NCBI GenBank assembly: GCA_037178675.1
Contig: JAYMGJ010000259.1
Coordinates: 1-64,000, forward strand
Source: Scleroderma bovista
Taxonomy: Eukaryota > Basidiomycota > Agaricomycetes > Boletales > Sclerodermataceae
Direction: 5' to 3'
DNA length: 64,000 bases
The notes beneath the pieces were generated by a model. It was given only the letters and a program-made list of their open reading frames with translations. It was not told the DNA's origin and did no database searches. The position numbers were made by a program, and so were the translations under genes. Each line of letters starts with the position of its first letter. Within the stretch, counting starts at the first letter, position 1. Below, piece by piece: positions 21,101 through 33,072 of the stretch.

Positions 21101-22820
21101 GTTTGCCAAAGTAGGGGAATATATCGAACGTGCCACGTTGGAGGAATCTCCGAATTTCACGTGTCCATTGATCTTGCAGATTGACAGGACAGACAATGAT
21201 GGTGGGGTAATCGGGGATGTTGCCATCACGCCCTTGCCATTTCTTGTTCGCTGTTTATGGTGTGAGCATGGTATGGGATGAGCTTCCATGTAGATTACAC
21301 ACCAAAAATTCCCGGAAAGCAGCCGTGCTTGTCGAAATGATTCCGATAGAATGCAAGGCAGGCAATCAAACCAATAGCCTGAAGTGTCTTACCAATACCC
21401 ACACCATCCATGACAAGAACAGGCTGTCCATCAAAAGCCCGTTGAAGCATGCGGAGAATTCCTACCAACTGATGCCACCGGGGCATCAGTCGTTCCCGCC
21501 CACTGTCCCCTGTGCTGAGCCATTTCTCCCCTTCACTGGTCCATGGCTCAATCATGGCATCGGGGTCGGTCCACTCCTGAAAAAACGGTAAGGCTTTGGC
21601 CTGAAATCCGAGTTGGTCCCATAATTGATCCTCCGACAGTGCGCGTAAATCCTCGACACCCTCACGCCAATCTGACAAATCGACTCCAGGACCCTCCGGA
21701 ACTTCCACGATATCGAGGCCCTCTGGGGATAATGTCTCCAGTGCGGACTGGATCGCCTGGTCGATTTCGCGCACTCGATCTTCCTTAGCCAAGTTGGCCA
21801 ACGCATCTCGAAGGGCCTTTGGGAGTTCTCCTCGTCAAGTGGTAAGCTTGCGCGACCATGATGAGCTTGATACTCACTGTCAATGGATGCACGCTGACTT
21901 TCGTCTTGCCGTGCTGCTGCCAACATTGCTTCCAACTCACGTTTGCGTTGTTCCAATTCGCCGATGGATGTGGCATCCTTGTAGAGGGCCAAGACTGTCA
22001 TTACCCGCTGCAAGAGGGACAGATACTTTTTGAGACTTGCAACGGTCGGAGTTGCGTCATCATTTGAAAAGGCTACATGATTGATGTGAGCTAAAAGTCT
22101 AATACTCATAATGCCAGATACTTACCTTTCCATTGTTCTTCCAAAGAGGCCTTGTCATTGGCCAGCTTCTTGACTTCCTTAGAAGTATTGCGGCGGTATC
22201 TGTTCCAAGTATTGGTGACGACCACTTCGAGGAATCGGCGGATGGGAGGTTTGATAATACCACTCATGTTCATAAAAGCCGTGGAACCAAATAAACAAGT
22301 GGCCAATGCGGGGAGTACCTTTGATGCAAGCATAAAATCGTCGGCGTGAGGTAACTGTAGGATAGTGAGTGCATTGGAATTGGCATGTGCTTAGATAGAG
22401 ACTCACCTGCTGCGTATTCATTTCGCCCATTGCGTCATAAGGCGAACACCCGCAGTCCTTGAAAGTCTGATCAATAATCTTTGGCACTTTCCAAATGCGC
22501 GTCCAGTGGGAATCGACGAATTCGCCCCATGCCCTGCGTCCTGCTTGCTGGTTATCACCGTGTCCGCGTTTGGTGAGTTTGATGTGTTCGTCGACTGACG
22601 CACAGTGGCGGAGTGCATCCACATACGCTTTCACCGATTGTGCACTTTGCGTGGTCCAGGATGGAAAGTTGGGTGCAGGGTCGTTGGGGGATGCGTCAGG
22701 TGCGGTATGCCAGGGAACACCAGCAACTTGAGTGATTGTTTGCCAAGGGGAAGCAGTCCATGGAAGGCCTTCCGTGTTGCCTAGAATAAGCAACGCCCCA
22801 GAAATACTGAGGGTAGGCAT
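18193..22820 (-). CDS. SNF2-type DEAH-box helicase/ATPase of the expanded agaricomycete family
   Basis: Multi-exon gene read from MPTLSISGALLILG at 22820 to GGARRGAN at 18193. Helicase motifs in order: motif I VLMDGVGIGKT (about 21400), a PTIIVCPVNLQDQW motif Ia region (about 21195), motif II VVDEAHHARK (about 20830), motif III LTLTATPV, a C-terminal RecA lobe with IVVYSAFPSANAVIVD, CVELHGRMPVNKR and VLILSNVGMVGLNL, and motif VI DDEQLRGRVYRYPQ (about 19270). GT-AG introns can be placed between all these blocks without breaking the frame, including 21838-21887. The tail (18996-18193) is Pro/Ser/Lys-rich and disordered. SNF2-type ATPases move nucleosomes or other proteins along DNA; substrates of this fungal expansion are unknown. 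It appears intact. The large intron near 20 kb carries a hairpin-rich insert. Confidence 0.8.
19940..20180. repeat. Hairpin-rich insert inside a helicase intron
   Basis: Three copies of an inverted-repeat motif of the form GTCCATCYGCGACGGACAC occur at about 19972-19994, 20077-20099 and 20145-20165. The last sits inside a larger palindrome GTGAGGTG...CACCTCAC (about 20139-20178). This intron is about 300 nt while the others in the gene are 45-65 nt. It looks like a small inserted element, but no clear target duplication was found. Confidence 0.5.
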
Positions 22821-23775
22821 TACAACTGCGCAGATTAGAACAAAGCACAGAGGGTTTTTCGAATGAGTTTAGAGGATGATGGGGGGAAAGTCGCTAAATC
22901 TAAGAAGAATCTAAGAATCTAAGAAGAACCGCACAACGCCTCAGTGAGGCCTGAGTACCTTCGGTTCAAGCACGTGGGCTTCCTTTTTTGGTCGTCAAAA
23001 CCACATGGCGTCGCACTGTACAACAAGCAGCCCAACTCCCCTCCCTCATCTTGCTCCCCATTGTACCACATCATCTGTAGTCCGTATGATTGAATTTGAT
23101 TTGATTGGGTGAGAGAACTGATGCTGTGAAAATCCTGTTTCCTATCACCAAACCTCACACATTCACATCCACTTTTGATCGAATGACGGCTCTAACAAAA
23201 CGCTGCAGACAATTCTGATTCATTGCTTGAAGCTTGACTTATTACATACACCCACGGTGACCATATCAAGCCTGTGGCCATGCTAGCTTCAACACTGTGT
23301 CCTTACTACATCCCGATCTGATCATCCCGTCGCAGCTATGGCATTTCCTCGAAGATGCCTTCTTGTCCACCGACATGAGCAGAACACCCAACCTATCACG
23401 GACTTACCCAGTGCGATCCGCTTGTGCACAGAGTGCAGCCCCTTCGGGGGTTCCACACACAAAGATAATTATGGTAATGAGCGGGAGATGTGAAGAACGG
23501 GACAGTCAGAGAGGATGGTTGAGTCCATGGTACCTAAAGTGGGAGCTGATGGACAATGTCACCATACTACATTTGTACTACATGGATTAGTACGGGTACT
23601 CAAAAGACAAACTTTATTAGAAGAGTACCCAAATCATTGGTTTATAGCAATACCGAGTAGTCAGGACCATGAGTTGGAATCTAATCGAGATCATGGCATA
23701 AGCACTCAGCAGAGCTCAGCAGGCTCATAGCATAAATAATGACGTTCAGCATAAGTACACACCTGTTCGACACGG
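22821..23775. other. Intergenic; no gene recognised
   Basis: About 0.95 kb between the helicase start and the next gene on the same strand. It contains only short frames. A TCTAAGAAGAATCTAAGAATCTAAGAAGAA tract at ~22897-22927 is the only local repeat noticed. Presumably it includes the helicase promoter. Confidence 0.5.
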
Positions 23776-24837
23776 TCATCCACGTCTTGATCGTGCTCTT
23801 GCAGTTGGCTCATATGCATTCCCAGTCCCAATTACCCCAGAGGTCTGCATCCGTGTATTGGGTTTCGGCGCCCGGGCAAGACGGGTGCTGGACATCTTGG
23901 TATAAAGTTCCTTGAAAGCGTCTCCGCCTCCTTCTTCCAGAACAGAGGAACTGTCCTCCGCACCCACATCTGCCACTTGCCTGCGTTCCTCAGATCGACG
24001 AACCCCCTGTGCCATTGCAGCCTCCCTTAGCACCTGATGTGTTTCTTGATCATCCTCATCCAACAACGTCTCCTCCACATCCACCTCAATATCCTGGAAT
24101 GGCGGTAACACGCTCTCATCGTCCTCCCCGCTGAATAAACCACTAGACACATCGCTCGCATTGTCCTCCAACAAATCCTCCACAACTCTTTCATCTTCGT
24201 GCATCTGTCGGATAACAAGGGTGGCACGTTTATTCGTTGATAGCTGTCCTGGTCTTGGTGCCAGTTCTGGATCCGGCTGCACGTCCAGCTCCAGTTCCGC
24301 AGACGGTACTGGTTCTATGCCCTCGTTGACAGCACCCTGCCAGTCTTCGGCCTCAGGTATACCACCCAACTCCCCTCTTTCTCTGCGCTTCTCACTTCCT
24401 TTTGTGTTTGCTTTCCGGCCTTTATCCCTAGCAATGTTCTGGGCAGACACCTTTGTTACCGGTCGAGGGTCCACGGACCTCGATCTGGTGCGTGTATTCC
24501 GAAACGGTGCATCTTCCACCTGCTTGATACCTCTCTCCGTATCTGGTCATTCACGGCGGGACTTGCCACGTTTCGATGCTTGATCTGTATTAGCGGAAGC
24601 AGCGGTAGGATCATTCGTAGGAGCACTGGTGGCAGCGGTGGAAGGGACCGCTTCCTGCACTGCGTGGACCGTTTCTCCAGACGAGGGTGGCCCCTCCATC
24701 GTGTTCCTTTTCCTGCTCGCACTAGTATGCATCCTATCGTGCGATGGACGTGACATCGGTGTGGGTGTTCTGCCCAATGTACGTTGCGTTATCTCGGGAC
24801 CATCATCCGGATCTATAATCAAAATTGGAGGGGTCAC
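23776..24837 (-). pseudogene. Disordered acidic/basic protein next to the helicase; in-frame stop
   Basis: One continuous frame from MTPPILIIDPDDGPEITQR (24837) to ARARSRRG (23776), interrupted by a single TGA at 24547-24549 after KRGKSRRE; the frame resumes PDTERGIKQVEDAPF. Composition is low-complexity: Ser/Thr/Pro-rich start, basic middle (RDKGRKANTKGSEKRRERGE), acidic C-terminal half (SSGLFSGEDDESVLPPF). No globular domain is visible. The short intervening stretch has no obvious intron. Either the gene is a recent pseudogene or the stop is spliced or read differently. It lies head-to-tail with the helicase. Confidence 0.5.
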
Positions 24838-24920
24838 AGGCCGTGGCGAAGAATGCTCTTCCGCACTGTGTCATACCAACACAATGTAAACTGAGAAAGC
24901 ATCTGTGATCGTTCATTTAG

Positions 24921-25719
24921 GCAGTAAAGCTGCTCTCCTCAACGAGTTATACCAAGCCCTGAAGATTGACGATGCACAAATGAAATCTGCTAAAGTAAGC
25001 CACAACGAGGACCAGCCGATTGGTTGTGCTTATGGACTAAACTATGTTGTAGAAACTTCTAAAAGACCTGGTTCCAAATTACCTCGACGTGCGCAAAAAG
25101 TTTCGCGATCAGGATCGGATGAATGTGGAAAGTCTCAAAAGGGAGGTAAGTTAGGGAGCCGTTGTTTGTGTTGCGTTTATAGCTTTGGGCTTAAACTCCA
25201 TCACTAGCTACAACTGAGGATGCCGTTCCTCAACCGCTATGAGGACGGATGGGGAGCAGAAGTTCTTATCAGGCGGGTGATTTCAAACAGACATGTTCAT
25301 TTTTTTAATGCTTTGGTAAGCCATTACAATTACCTGCTTCCACCGTGACTCTTTGAAACTGACGTTTGAGTGTGCTGCAGGTGAATGTACCGCGTAGAAG
25401 CCATCCCCGGACCTTTGCCACACCACCCACACTTGCATCTTCATCTTCATCTACACCTGCACCTGCACCTGCACCTGCACCTGCACCCGCACCCGCACCG
25501 ACTTCGCTGGTAGAATTCCTAAAATCAGTAGAACCCAAGTCCACCCACCTATTATTCCTTTTCGCACGCAATGGGCTCTCCGATGGCGGGTTCGCGGATT
25601 TCATTGCATTACCTCCTGATGACAGGAAGGCGTTCATACGTACAGTCTTACACAATGGTCAAGTATCAGACAAATATATTCGGGGTGTTCTGGCCGCAGT
25701 CGAAATGTTATCGTGTTAA
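24921..25719 (+). CDS. Small multi-exon hypothetical protein with Ala-Pro linker
   Basis: Four exons join in frame with clean GT-AG introns. The first begins near 24921 (SKAALLNELYQALKIDDAQMK). The next runs LLKDLVPNYLDVRKKFRDQD...VESLKRE. The third has MPFLNRYEDGWGAEVLIRR. The last has RSHPRTFATPP, a (Pro-Ala)n linker from a hexamer repeat ACCTGC/ACCCGC (about 25449-25497), then SLVEFLKSVEP and a stop after EMLSC (TAA at 25717-25719). The real start codon lies upstream and was not identified. The MPFL.RYED.W...V.IRR block occurs in many small agaricomycete proteins, but I know no function. It converges on the TRAPPC11 gene, with stops about 20 bp apart. Confidence 0.55.
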
Positions 25720-25736
25720 CTCATTTGTACTAGTAG

Positions 25737-28700
25737 CTATGGTAACACAAGAACCATACTCGTGTCAATAGCAGCATCATTTTGTCCTAGAACGCGCGCG
25801 GACTCATCACCTGTCCACCTTTCAAACCTCATATCAACCACTGGCACTGGGTCACCATCAGTGTCAGTGGAGACGCTAGACGGATCATCAGCGGCGGGTG
25901 GTGCCTTACGATGGTCCACGACTTTCACGCGCGGGACTCTGACCAGCCCACATTCGATCGGGATAAGATTCCAGACAATCGTTTCTTCTGCATCGGGCAG
26001 TATGATCGGCAAACGCCCACTGCGCAGTCCAGCGACGACAAATGCATCCAGGGGGTTCGGATCCAGCGCGACTGTTACGATAGCAGATCTAGTGGTATTG
26101 CGATTTCGAACAGTGAGCTGCATTTGGATAGGGGCATGTAGTTTTGCAGTGGATGGAATATTCATGAGTGCGACGAGGCCGTCCTGTGGGGGACATAATA
26201 AGGGCAGCGAGAGGCGAGTCCTTGCAGAAGAGCCATATTGTCCAGGAGAAATCATCCTGACATAAACGCGCATTGAGTCGGTCATCATGTGTCTAATAAG
26301 AAGACCAGACCTTCGCCAAGCCACAACATACTCTCCAGGCCCTGGAATCGCTTCACCTTCGCGAGAGGCCAATGACACGGAGCATATATCACAGAATTGA
26401 TCGCCTGTGAGATATTCTGTGCACATCCTCAATCTACGGGGCCAGTTCATGTACAAAAATCCAGCAATTCCGCTTACCAGCAGGGAAGATGTCATTATTA
26501 ATTTCCTCATTGGAACTTTGTATAATTTTCGCTTGGTCATTGTCCTGTCCGAGAATACTCAGTACATCGCTACAAGCAGAGAGGACAGCGTTACCTGTCG
26601 CATCAACTTTACAACCTGAATCTCGACGCCGCATGCCGCTGAGCATTCAATCGTAGTTGTGATAACAGCTTCTCCACCGTGCCAAGACTCGTTTTCGATT
26701 GCAGACAAGTCCGCAAGCGGCGGTGCGGGGTACAAAGGCCTGAAATATTCGACATTCTGCGTGACCGAGAACGCAGTAGCCGTGGGGATGACGAGTGTTT
26801 GAAGGATCTCGCTCGTGTCATTGACGGCGGGTGTGGAAACGCCGCTCGAGGTATGCGATTCCGACGGACTGCATCTAGTGAGTTGGTTGGACGGAATATT
26901 CGATTGGACAGATATATCAATCGTCCGGTCTCCCGCGGAACCCGCACTAACGAGAATAAGTGTCTTGACTATAGAAACACCGGGCGCGATGATACCACAC
27001 TGGATACCCTTGATGAGCCCAGAAGATTGTTGATTATTATACATGATGCATTGAACTGTATTTAGAAAAGGTCAGTCTACTCCTGGTTTCGGCTGAGATT
27101 GGTAGATGCCAAACCTGCTTTGTCAATTTCTACTGGTTGCAATAAAACGTCTACAACAACTTCCAAAGAACGATCATCATTGTTAGTGATCTCGATAGTG
27201 ATGGGATACTCTTCGTCGAGTAGGGCTGGCGCTTGGTGCGAGAATGAGACATTGAGTAAATGCGGGCGATGTCGGAAGCTGGATGAGCTACTGATGGGCG
27301 GAGATAGGTGGACACGGTAGAATAAAAACCTACACGACTTTGCTGTGGTCGTCCCTTGAAACTGGAATGAACCGCACTGGGTTTATTGAACTGAGCCAAC
27401 GAGACGGAAGGATAGCTCCTTCTCTCGTAGCACAGGGCTCATGGTTGATCCTAATAGTCCAACCACCCTCCTTCAATGTAGTTTCAAGGCTCGAAATCTA
27501 GCGCCTCGGACAATCAGAATAAAGTCCACGTTGGGACAGAGGTCCAGCGCACACTCAACTGCTTGGGACTCAAGGATGGCATAGTCCCAGATATAATCAT
27601 CGTATCCCCTGGCCGCCATCGCAGGTTGGCTACAACTTCGAGTGGCGTCCCAGTCACACCCACTGGCTGCACTTGACCGACCCGAACCAAACGTACCGGT
27701 TCCGATGATTCTGAAGCGGAATGATGAAGGGTAACAGGCAAATAATCATCTGAAAATTCTGTCGTGACAGATTCAACTGGCAAGTTGGAGATGTTGCTGC
27801 TTGGTGGCATAATGAGAGAAAACTGGAATGTGGCGTCTGCGCCAACCTTGACCGTGGGTCTCCAGAAGATCAACGGCGTATTCCCTAGGTACAGAATCAG
27901 TGAAGGTAGGAAGAGTACATGTGGTGGTCCTACATATTGGCCCGCAATCTCTAAGATCTACTAGAAGCTCCGCGTCAGCGGATAATGGAACCGAACTCTG
28001 AGGCGAAGTATCAGCAAAATGCATCAAAAATGTGGACTGACGCACCCTCAAAACTGCCAACAAGTCATCTTGCAAACTCCCTAGCTCGTTTGCGTCACCT
28101 GTTGTAGAACATCAACAAGAAGGGAGAAACATTAACGGATATCAACCCGTACCATAAGCAATCATCTCCACTAACAGCTTCACCGTAAGTTCGACGTCCC
28201 CCAACTTCTGGGCGCATGCATACCAGGCAGTAAACAAAGGACGCAGCATTACGTTCCACTTCTCCTGCCGATAAGTCTTCGCAATGCGCCCAAAGAACCT
28301 GAGCGGCGGTAGTGAGAATGCTTGTGAAGAGGAGTCCATAAGTACGCATGCCGAACAGCCATGTCGAACTTGCTCGATTCATAGTAGGTGTGGGCAATGC
28401 GATAGGCAATCCAAAGTGCCAGACGACCTTGACTTGTAGTGGGGCTGTATTGTTTGAACAGTTCATATGATTTTGTATACAACTAAAAAGAAGAAAAAAA
28501 GATGTTTGTACCACGTCTCTGAAGAAAAAATGGGTAACGCATCTCGAGTATCAGCGTTAAATGGTCGACCTTCTTCTCGTTGACAAACCCCGGTGCAGAG
28601 CTCGGGCTCTGAGAGGTACCCTGCGAGATCTCGATACACATGAGCCCCCCGCGAAGTGTTTTTTCAATGGACAAACCTCGCTTGCCAAAAACCTTTCCCG

Positions 28701-29105
28701 CCGCGCCTCCATACATCGAGCAGCCATGTAGTAATAATGGCCGGGATGCTGTAGTGCGTGGCTTGGGTTCATCCTCATCATCCGGACAGCATCTAGCTCG
28801 AGTGGCGCGCCACTAGGTCCTAATGTGACTGCTGCCACGGACGCTGCTGTTTGTAACGGGAAAGTCAGGGTTGAACGCACACGATCACGTGATGCTCGCG
28901 TCAATGCAAAGAGCCGGAGTGCAGACTGGGAAAAAGCAAGCAGGAAATAAAGCGCGTCGAAAGGATGATAAATGGCACCCCCATATATCAGCCCCTGGAC
29001 GCACCTTATTCCAATGAATACTCCACTTGGCTTGCATCTTGTCACTACTTGCGATCTGTACGTCTTCACGCGTGCCTTGTAGGTTGTTATGTAGTCCAAC
29101 TCCAT
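25737..29105 (-). CDS. TRAPP complex subunit 11 (foie gras/gryzun) homologue, 5'-truncated
   Basis: TRAPPC11 helps tether vesicles in ER-to-Golgi traffic. The foie-gras segment is visible: ALQHPGHYYYMAARCMEARRE (about 28750), TKSYELFKQYSPTTSQGRLA, LWIAYRIAHTYYESSKFDM, then after an intron (about 28300-28350) RIAKTYRQEKWNVMLRP and YACAQKLGDVELTVKLL. The gryzun half follows through several short introns: RPTVKVGADATFQFSL, PALLDEEYPITIEITNNDD (about 27220), VVVDVLLQPVEIDKA and a C-terminal exon ending DTSMVLVLP (stop at 25737). Fungal homologues are longer at the N-terminus (roughly 250-400 residues before the foie-gras domain). Nothing matching that was found upstream of 29105, so the gene is probably 5'-truncated or a pseudogene. 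The remaining frame is well preserved. Confidence 0.75.
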
Positions 29106-29711
29106 TCATCCTCACCTCTCTGTAACATCGCTGGTTCTCCGTCACGTTACTTCGTCATGTTCTCGCGGCATCGCTTCGGTCCTCTGGAGCCGGGTGTCGT
29201 GGTGCCAATCCCTACCACCAGCCGGTGGACTGTCGGAGGGAGTGTCGTCGCGCCACTGCCAGAGGAGTTGAAGGTGTCAGCCACTTGGATCGTCCGTGGC
29301 GAGATCGCGCATCGCGGTGGGCTGGAAGCGCGTCGGTGGATGGCAGGATCTTGTGGCATAACAAGCGCGTCGTGGCCAGCTCCGGAGCACGCAGGAGCGG
29401 CGAGTAAGGCGTGTGGCCCAGCGGAACAGTGTGGATGGTAGAGAGAGGGAAGAAACAACGATGGGAGGGTTATTCTGCATTTCCTCTCTTATAAATACTT
29501 CCACGGAAGTGGCTAACACTGAATACAAAGCTGTGGGTTGGCGGGCAACGGGGGTCAAAGCACAGAATTTGTCCAAAAGTAACATATACTCGCCGCGGGG
29601 GCCAATCAAAATTTACCCGATCGCGTTTTCTACATTTACGGAAATGCGATATCCTTGGGTCTAGATAACTCACCAAGTTTGCTGAACTCGACACACGCGA
29701 GAAGAAAAGCT
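29106..29711. other. Sequence upstream of truncated TRAPPC11; no gene recognised
   Basis: GC-rich at 29150-29450 with overlapping frames, none matching the expected TRAPPC11 N-terminus. Possibly rearranged sequence joined to the truncation point. Confidence 0.4.
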
Positions 29712-30332
29712 TAGTAGACAACGAAAGCAACAACTGCCACAATCAGCACATCAAGGATGCGTCCTCACGTAGTAGTAGAGTGAGGCGCGAATGAAGAAAC
29801 GTACTCTTGCATGCCAAAAGCATAGTCGCTGAATAGACCGTCGTCCTGAATCTCCATCTCCACCTCAGGTGCTGTCTCCTTTTCCTGCTAACGAGAAATA
29901 TGTGCACGTTTTGCATTAGCTGGCGATAAAGGGCTGCGACTGTGTAGAGTGGTAGAGGCATGACTGCGTTTTTGATTTCCGGAGGTGTCGTGCGTCTTGG
30001 ATGGGGGTATGCGGCCGTTACTCTTGTTCCTCTGTGCGCTTGAGGCGTTTTGGCTGTATTTGTGTATGGAAATTTCCCAATTCTCTTCTGCCCCACGTTC
30101 TTCCCCGCTCTCCTCTTCTTCCCATCGTTTTTCTCCCACTTTTTTGCGCTTCCTCCACCCCCTCCACTGCTTCTTCTCCTCCGTCTCCTCCCTGCTCCTG
30201 CTCCTGCTTCTCCCTGCTCCTGTTTCTCACAGCCTTATATTGCCTAGGACGATTGTCGCCCCCTCGCCCCGTCACTCCTGTATGGTAGTAGCCCAGCTGC
30301 AATTCGCGCGATGCTCCCGCCGAACATTGCAC
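29712..30332 (-). CDS. Low-complexity hypothetical protein (uncertain)
   Basis: A Glu/Arg-rich frame (KRWEEEESGEERGAEEN) continues into SIHKYSQNASSAQRNKSNGR. A plausible intron ends TTTCTCGTTAG before QEKETAPEVEMEIQDDGLF and SDYAFGMQ (about 29885-29805), followed by a possible last intron starting GTACGT. The acidic C-terminal motif looks like real coding sequence. The upstream part coincides with a CT-rich strand (CTCTTCTTCC..., 30090-30230) and may be a compositional artefact. No family recognised. Confidence 0.3.
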
Positions 30333-30356
30333 AGTTGTTTTTGTATTGCCCGTGCC

Positions 30357-32036
30357 TAGGGACTAGCACGGGTAGGGGTTGCCCGGGTACCCGCCCGGGT
30401 TACCACCCATGGGTACAGCGTGGGTCGGGTGCTGTGGGTAATGGGTCGGCGGGTGTTTTCACCCGGGCGGGTACGGGCAGGGGGTCGACTTACCCGTAGT
30501 GTCCACGGGTCACCCGTGGGTTTCTGTGCTACCATTTACTACTAGGACTAGTGCATATCGGATCTTGTTTCTCACTCAATGGCATACTAGGATATAGTCT
30601 CGCAGCTGTGCTGCCTCCATTTTGTGGATGTAGTGCAGATTCAGCAACTCTCTGACCCCAGCACAACTTCTTTAGTAAGAAGTTTGGAGATTCGCCGCAT
30701 CAGAAAATACCAGTTGTAGTCGCACCCATGCAAGGGGGGAATCCTGGCGCCTCTGCAAGCTTCTGGTTCAATCACCCACAATCGCTCGGGATACACGGAC
30801 TGAAGAATGTACAAACGTTCAAATCTGGGGCGAAAGTAACGAGATTAGTTATTTTCACAGTTGTACTACTGCTGATTAGTATAAAATTTGACACAGGAAT
30901 CACGGAAGCGTTGGAATTCTAAGGTGTATGACCATTACCAGGTCACCCGCATCCATCAGCCTCACAAAAATGGGCACTTGGACTTCCTTGAGTTTCGTTT
31001 CACCTGCGTTGTTGATCCTCATGGTCACCATAGGTCCCATACCAGAAGGTGGCTGCAAACAGCCTGACAGGGGATAACGAGTGTAACCAATACCATGGTG
31101 TTACTTCGGGTGACCCAAGCACAGCTACTGCACAGCGAACGATTGAGAAGTCTGTTTCCAAGTATACACCTGAAAAGCACTGTGCAGTAAGGTTGTGACT
31201 AACTTCCACACAGCAAAAGTGTTCTGTACTCGATGACGACTCTGACAGCAAACAGCCCAGTGTGGTACCTGACTCAATAGAAGCTTATTAGGCACGCAGG
31301 AGGTAGGACGAGAAAATTCGGGCTTCGGCTGACTATTCTGCGGTATTCTACTCAGTTCACATAATCTCAGGACGATATATTCGCGATGGCACCCGCGATC
31401 CACCATCCATGTTTGGCATTGACTTGCCGCTGGAGCCAGCCTCAACAAAGTCAAAGTCGCAGTAAAGGTCCTGAAATACTGGGAAAGCGGCTGCCGCACA
31501 ATTCGGCCTTGACTTGCTCAAATGGCGCAGGGTTCTGTTGGCACCAGGTTTGACCATTTTGCACTACTGTTCGCTCCGATGACTTATGTCAACACTTTTA
31601 TTAACGCAGAACCTGCGTTTTCGGGCGGTCGTCTCCAGGTGAACCATTTCCAACACCAGATGAGCTCGCAGAGCTTCAAAGTATAGGTTGCTGTGGGATT
31701 TTGGCACGAGACACGATTATTGTCTAACATGAGCTCTGCTGCAACAATCACCACAAACAAGATGTGCAAAGGGAAGAATCAGATGGAGCCTGTCACTGAG
31801 ACTGGGGATGACTACCACGACTAATGTATTACACTATCTTGTACTCCATGAAAAGTACTTCATTTGGTCACAACCCATAACAACCCGTGGGTTGACCCGG
31901 GCACCTGTGGAACTACCCACGGGTCAACCCATACCCGTGCACCTTAACCCGGGTCGGGTATGGACAACGGCTTGTCCTCTCATGAACCCGCGGGTTTGAC
32001 CCGGGTATTGCCCGGGCACACCCATGCTAGTCCCTA
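30357..32036. mobile_element. Non-autonomous hAT-type element, 1.68 kb
   Basis: Ends are TAGGGACTAGCACGGGT on the left and, in reverse complement, TAGGGACTAGCATGGGT on the right. It is flanked by a perfect 8-bp repeat CCCGTGCC (30349-30356 and 32037-32044). Subterminal DNA at both ends is packed with GGGTA, CCCGGG and their complements (30370-30525, 31870-32025), as in the 1.06-kb element at 1627-2684. The core (30540-31860) holds no recognisable transposase. The 8-bp duplication and TAGGG ends place it in the hAT superfamily. Confidence 0.9.
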
Positions 32037-32044
32037 CCCGTGCC

Positions 32045-33072
32045 ACGAGTGTCAGGTATGGCGGCCTGCCCATTCAAATCCGGGATCATCTGCCTGTTCG
32101 TGTGTGCGTGCGCCAACAGCAAACAGCGTGCAAATCCGGTGGTGAGACGGGGAGTAAGGTCAGAACAGAGCACGGAAATGGGAGAGGGGAAGGATGTACG
32201 GGCCTCTCAAGCTCCTGGTAGTACTTATTACCCATCCGGCGGCCGCTTTCCGCGCCCGGGAATATAGTAGCCATATGGTATGCTAAATCTGCGCCATACT
32301 CGGGCGCGAAATCGCCGCGTCTGTGCGCGACGCGCGCCACATTATCACGGTCAGACCCAGGAAAAAAGAACAGAAGGACATACCCGCCTGTACCAATCAT
32401 GCCTTCTCCCCGGCATACCCTGCATCACGGGCTTCTTATGCTTGTATGCACCGTTCCACACACACCGTTTCACAAACCCGGCTTGTATCTTGGGCTTGTA
32501 TCGGCCGGGGTTAGACCAGTAGCGACTGCTAATGGGGCCGGTGTCCGCTGCCCCGCCTACGGGGACGGCCGTCTGTGATCTCTGTTAGTGCGTTAATGCA
32601 GAGTGTGCTGGGGGGGGGGGGGAGCGGCCCGCGTGGATTGGCCGCTGTGATTCTTCTGGTACCTTCTCCTTGACACCCGGGCGGAATAAGAACCGCACGG
32701 GATCGCCATCTTTAATGGTGGTGCTGTTGCCGCTAGGGACACCGCGTCACAAAATCGGCCGGGGTTTGGGGTGCCGGGGATATAGCCTGTGGCAGTGGCT
32801 CACTTGAATCTGGTAAACAGGAGCAGTCCGGCCCACAGGCAGAATTAAGTGTGGCTTTTGGGGGGTTCGAACTACAGTCTTCGCAGTCACATGGGGCAAA
32901 TCGTGCACGCAGGCGCAGCACGAGGCATACAGGTTACCGCTAGACTATAATGACAATACAAGTAATCGCACCATACACAAATATGGCACAAATATGGTCC
33001 ACCCGGGAAACCCCACAAAAAAATTTCACCAGCCTTCACCCTGCCTGTGCCCACCGCACCAATCTCACCACA
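32045..33072. other. Intergenic with a G13 homopolymer; no gene recognised
   Basis: Contains a run of 13 G at 32610-32622 within GC-rich DNA and short overlapping frames without a domain. Probably degraded repeat sequence upstream of the oxygenase-like gene. Confidence 0.5.

Noticed and set aside
28300..28351. Non-canonical GC-AG intron in the TRAPPC11 gene
   Set aside because: A canonical GT donor six bases downstream also keeps the frame, adding two residues, so the GC donor is not needed.
30018..30350. CT-rich promoter/UTR tract as a coding exon on the + strand
   Set aside because: Ser/Leu/Pro-rich frames follow the CT bias in all three + frames with no domain.
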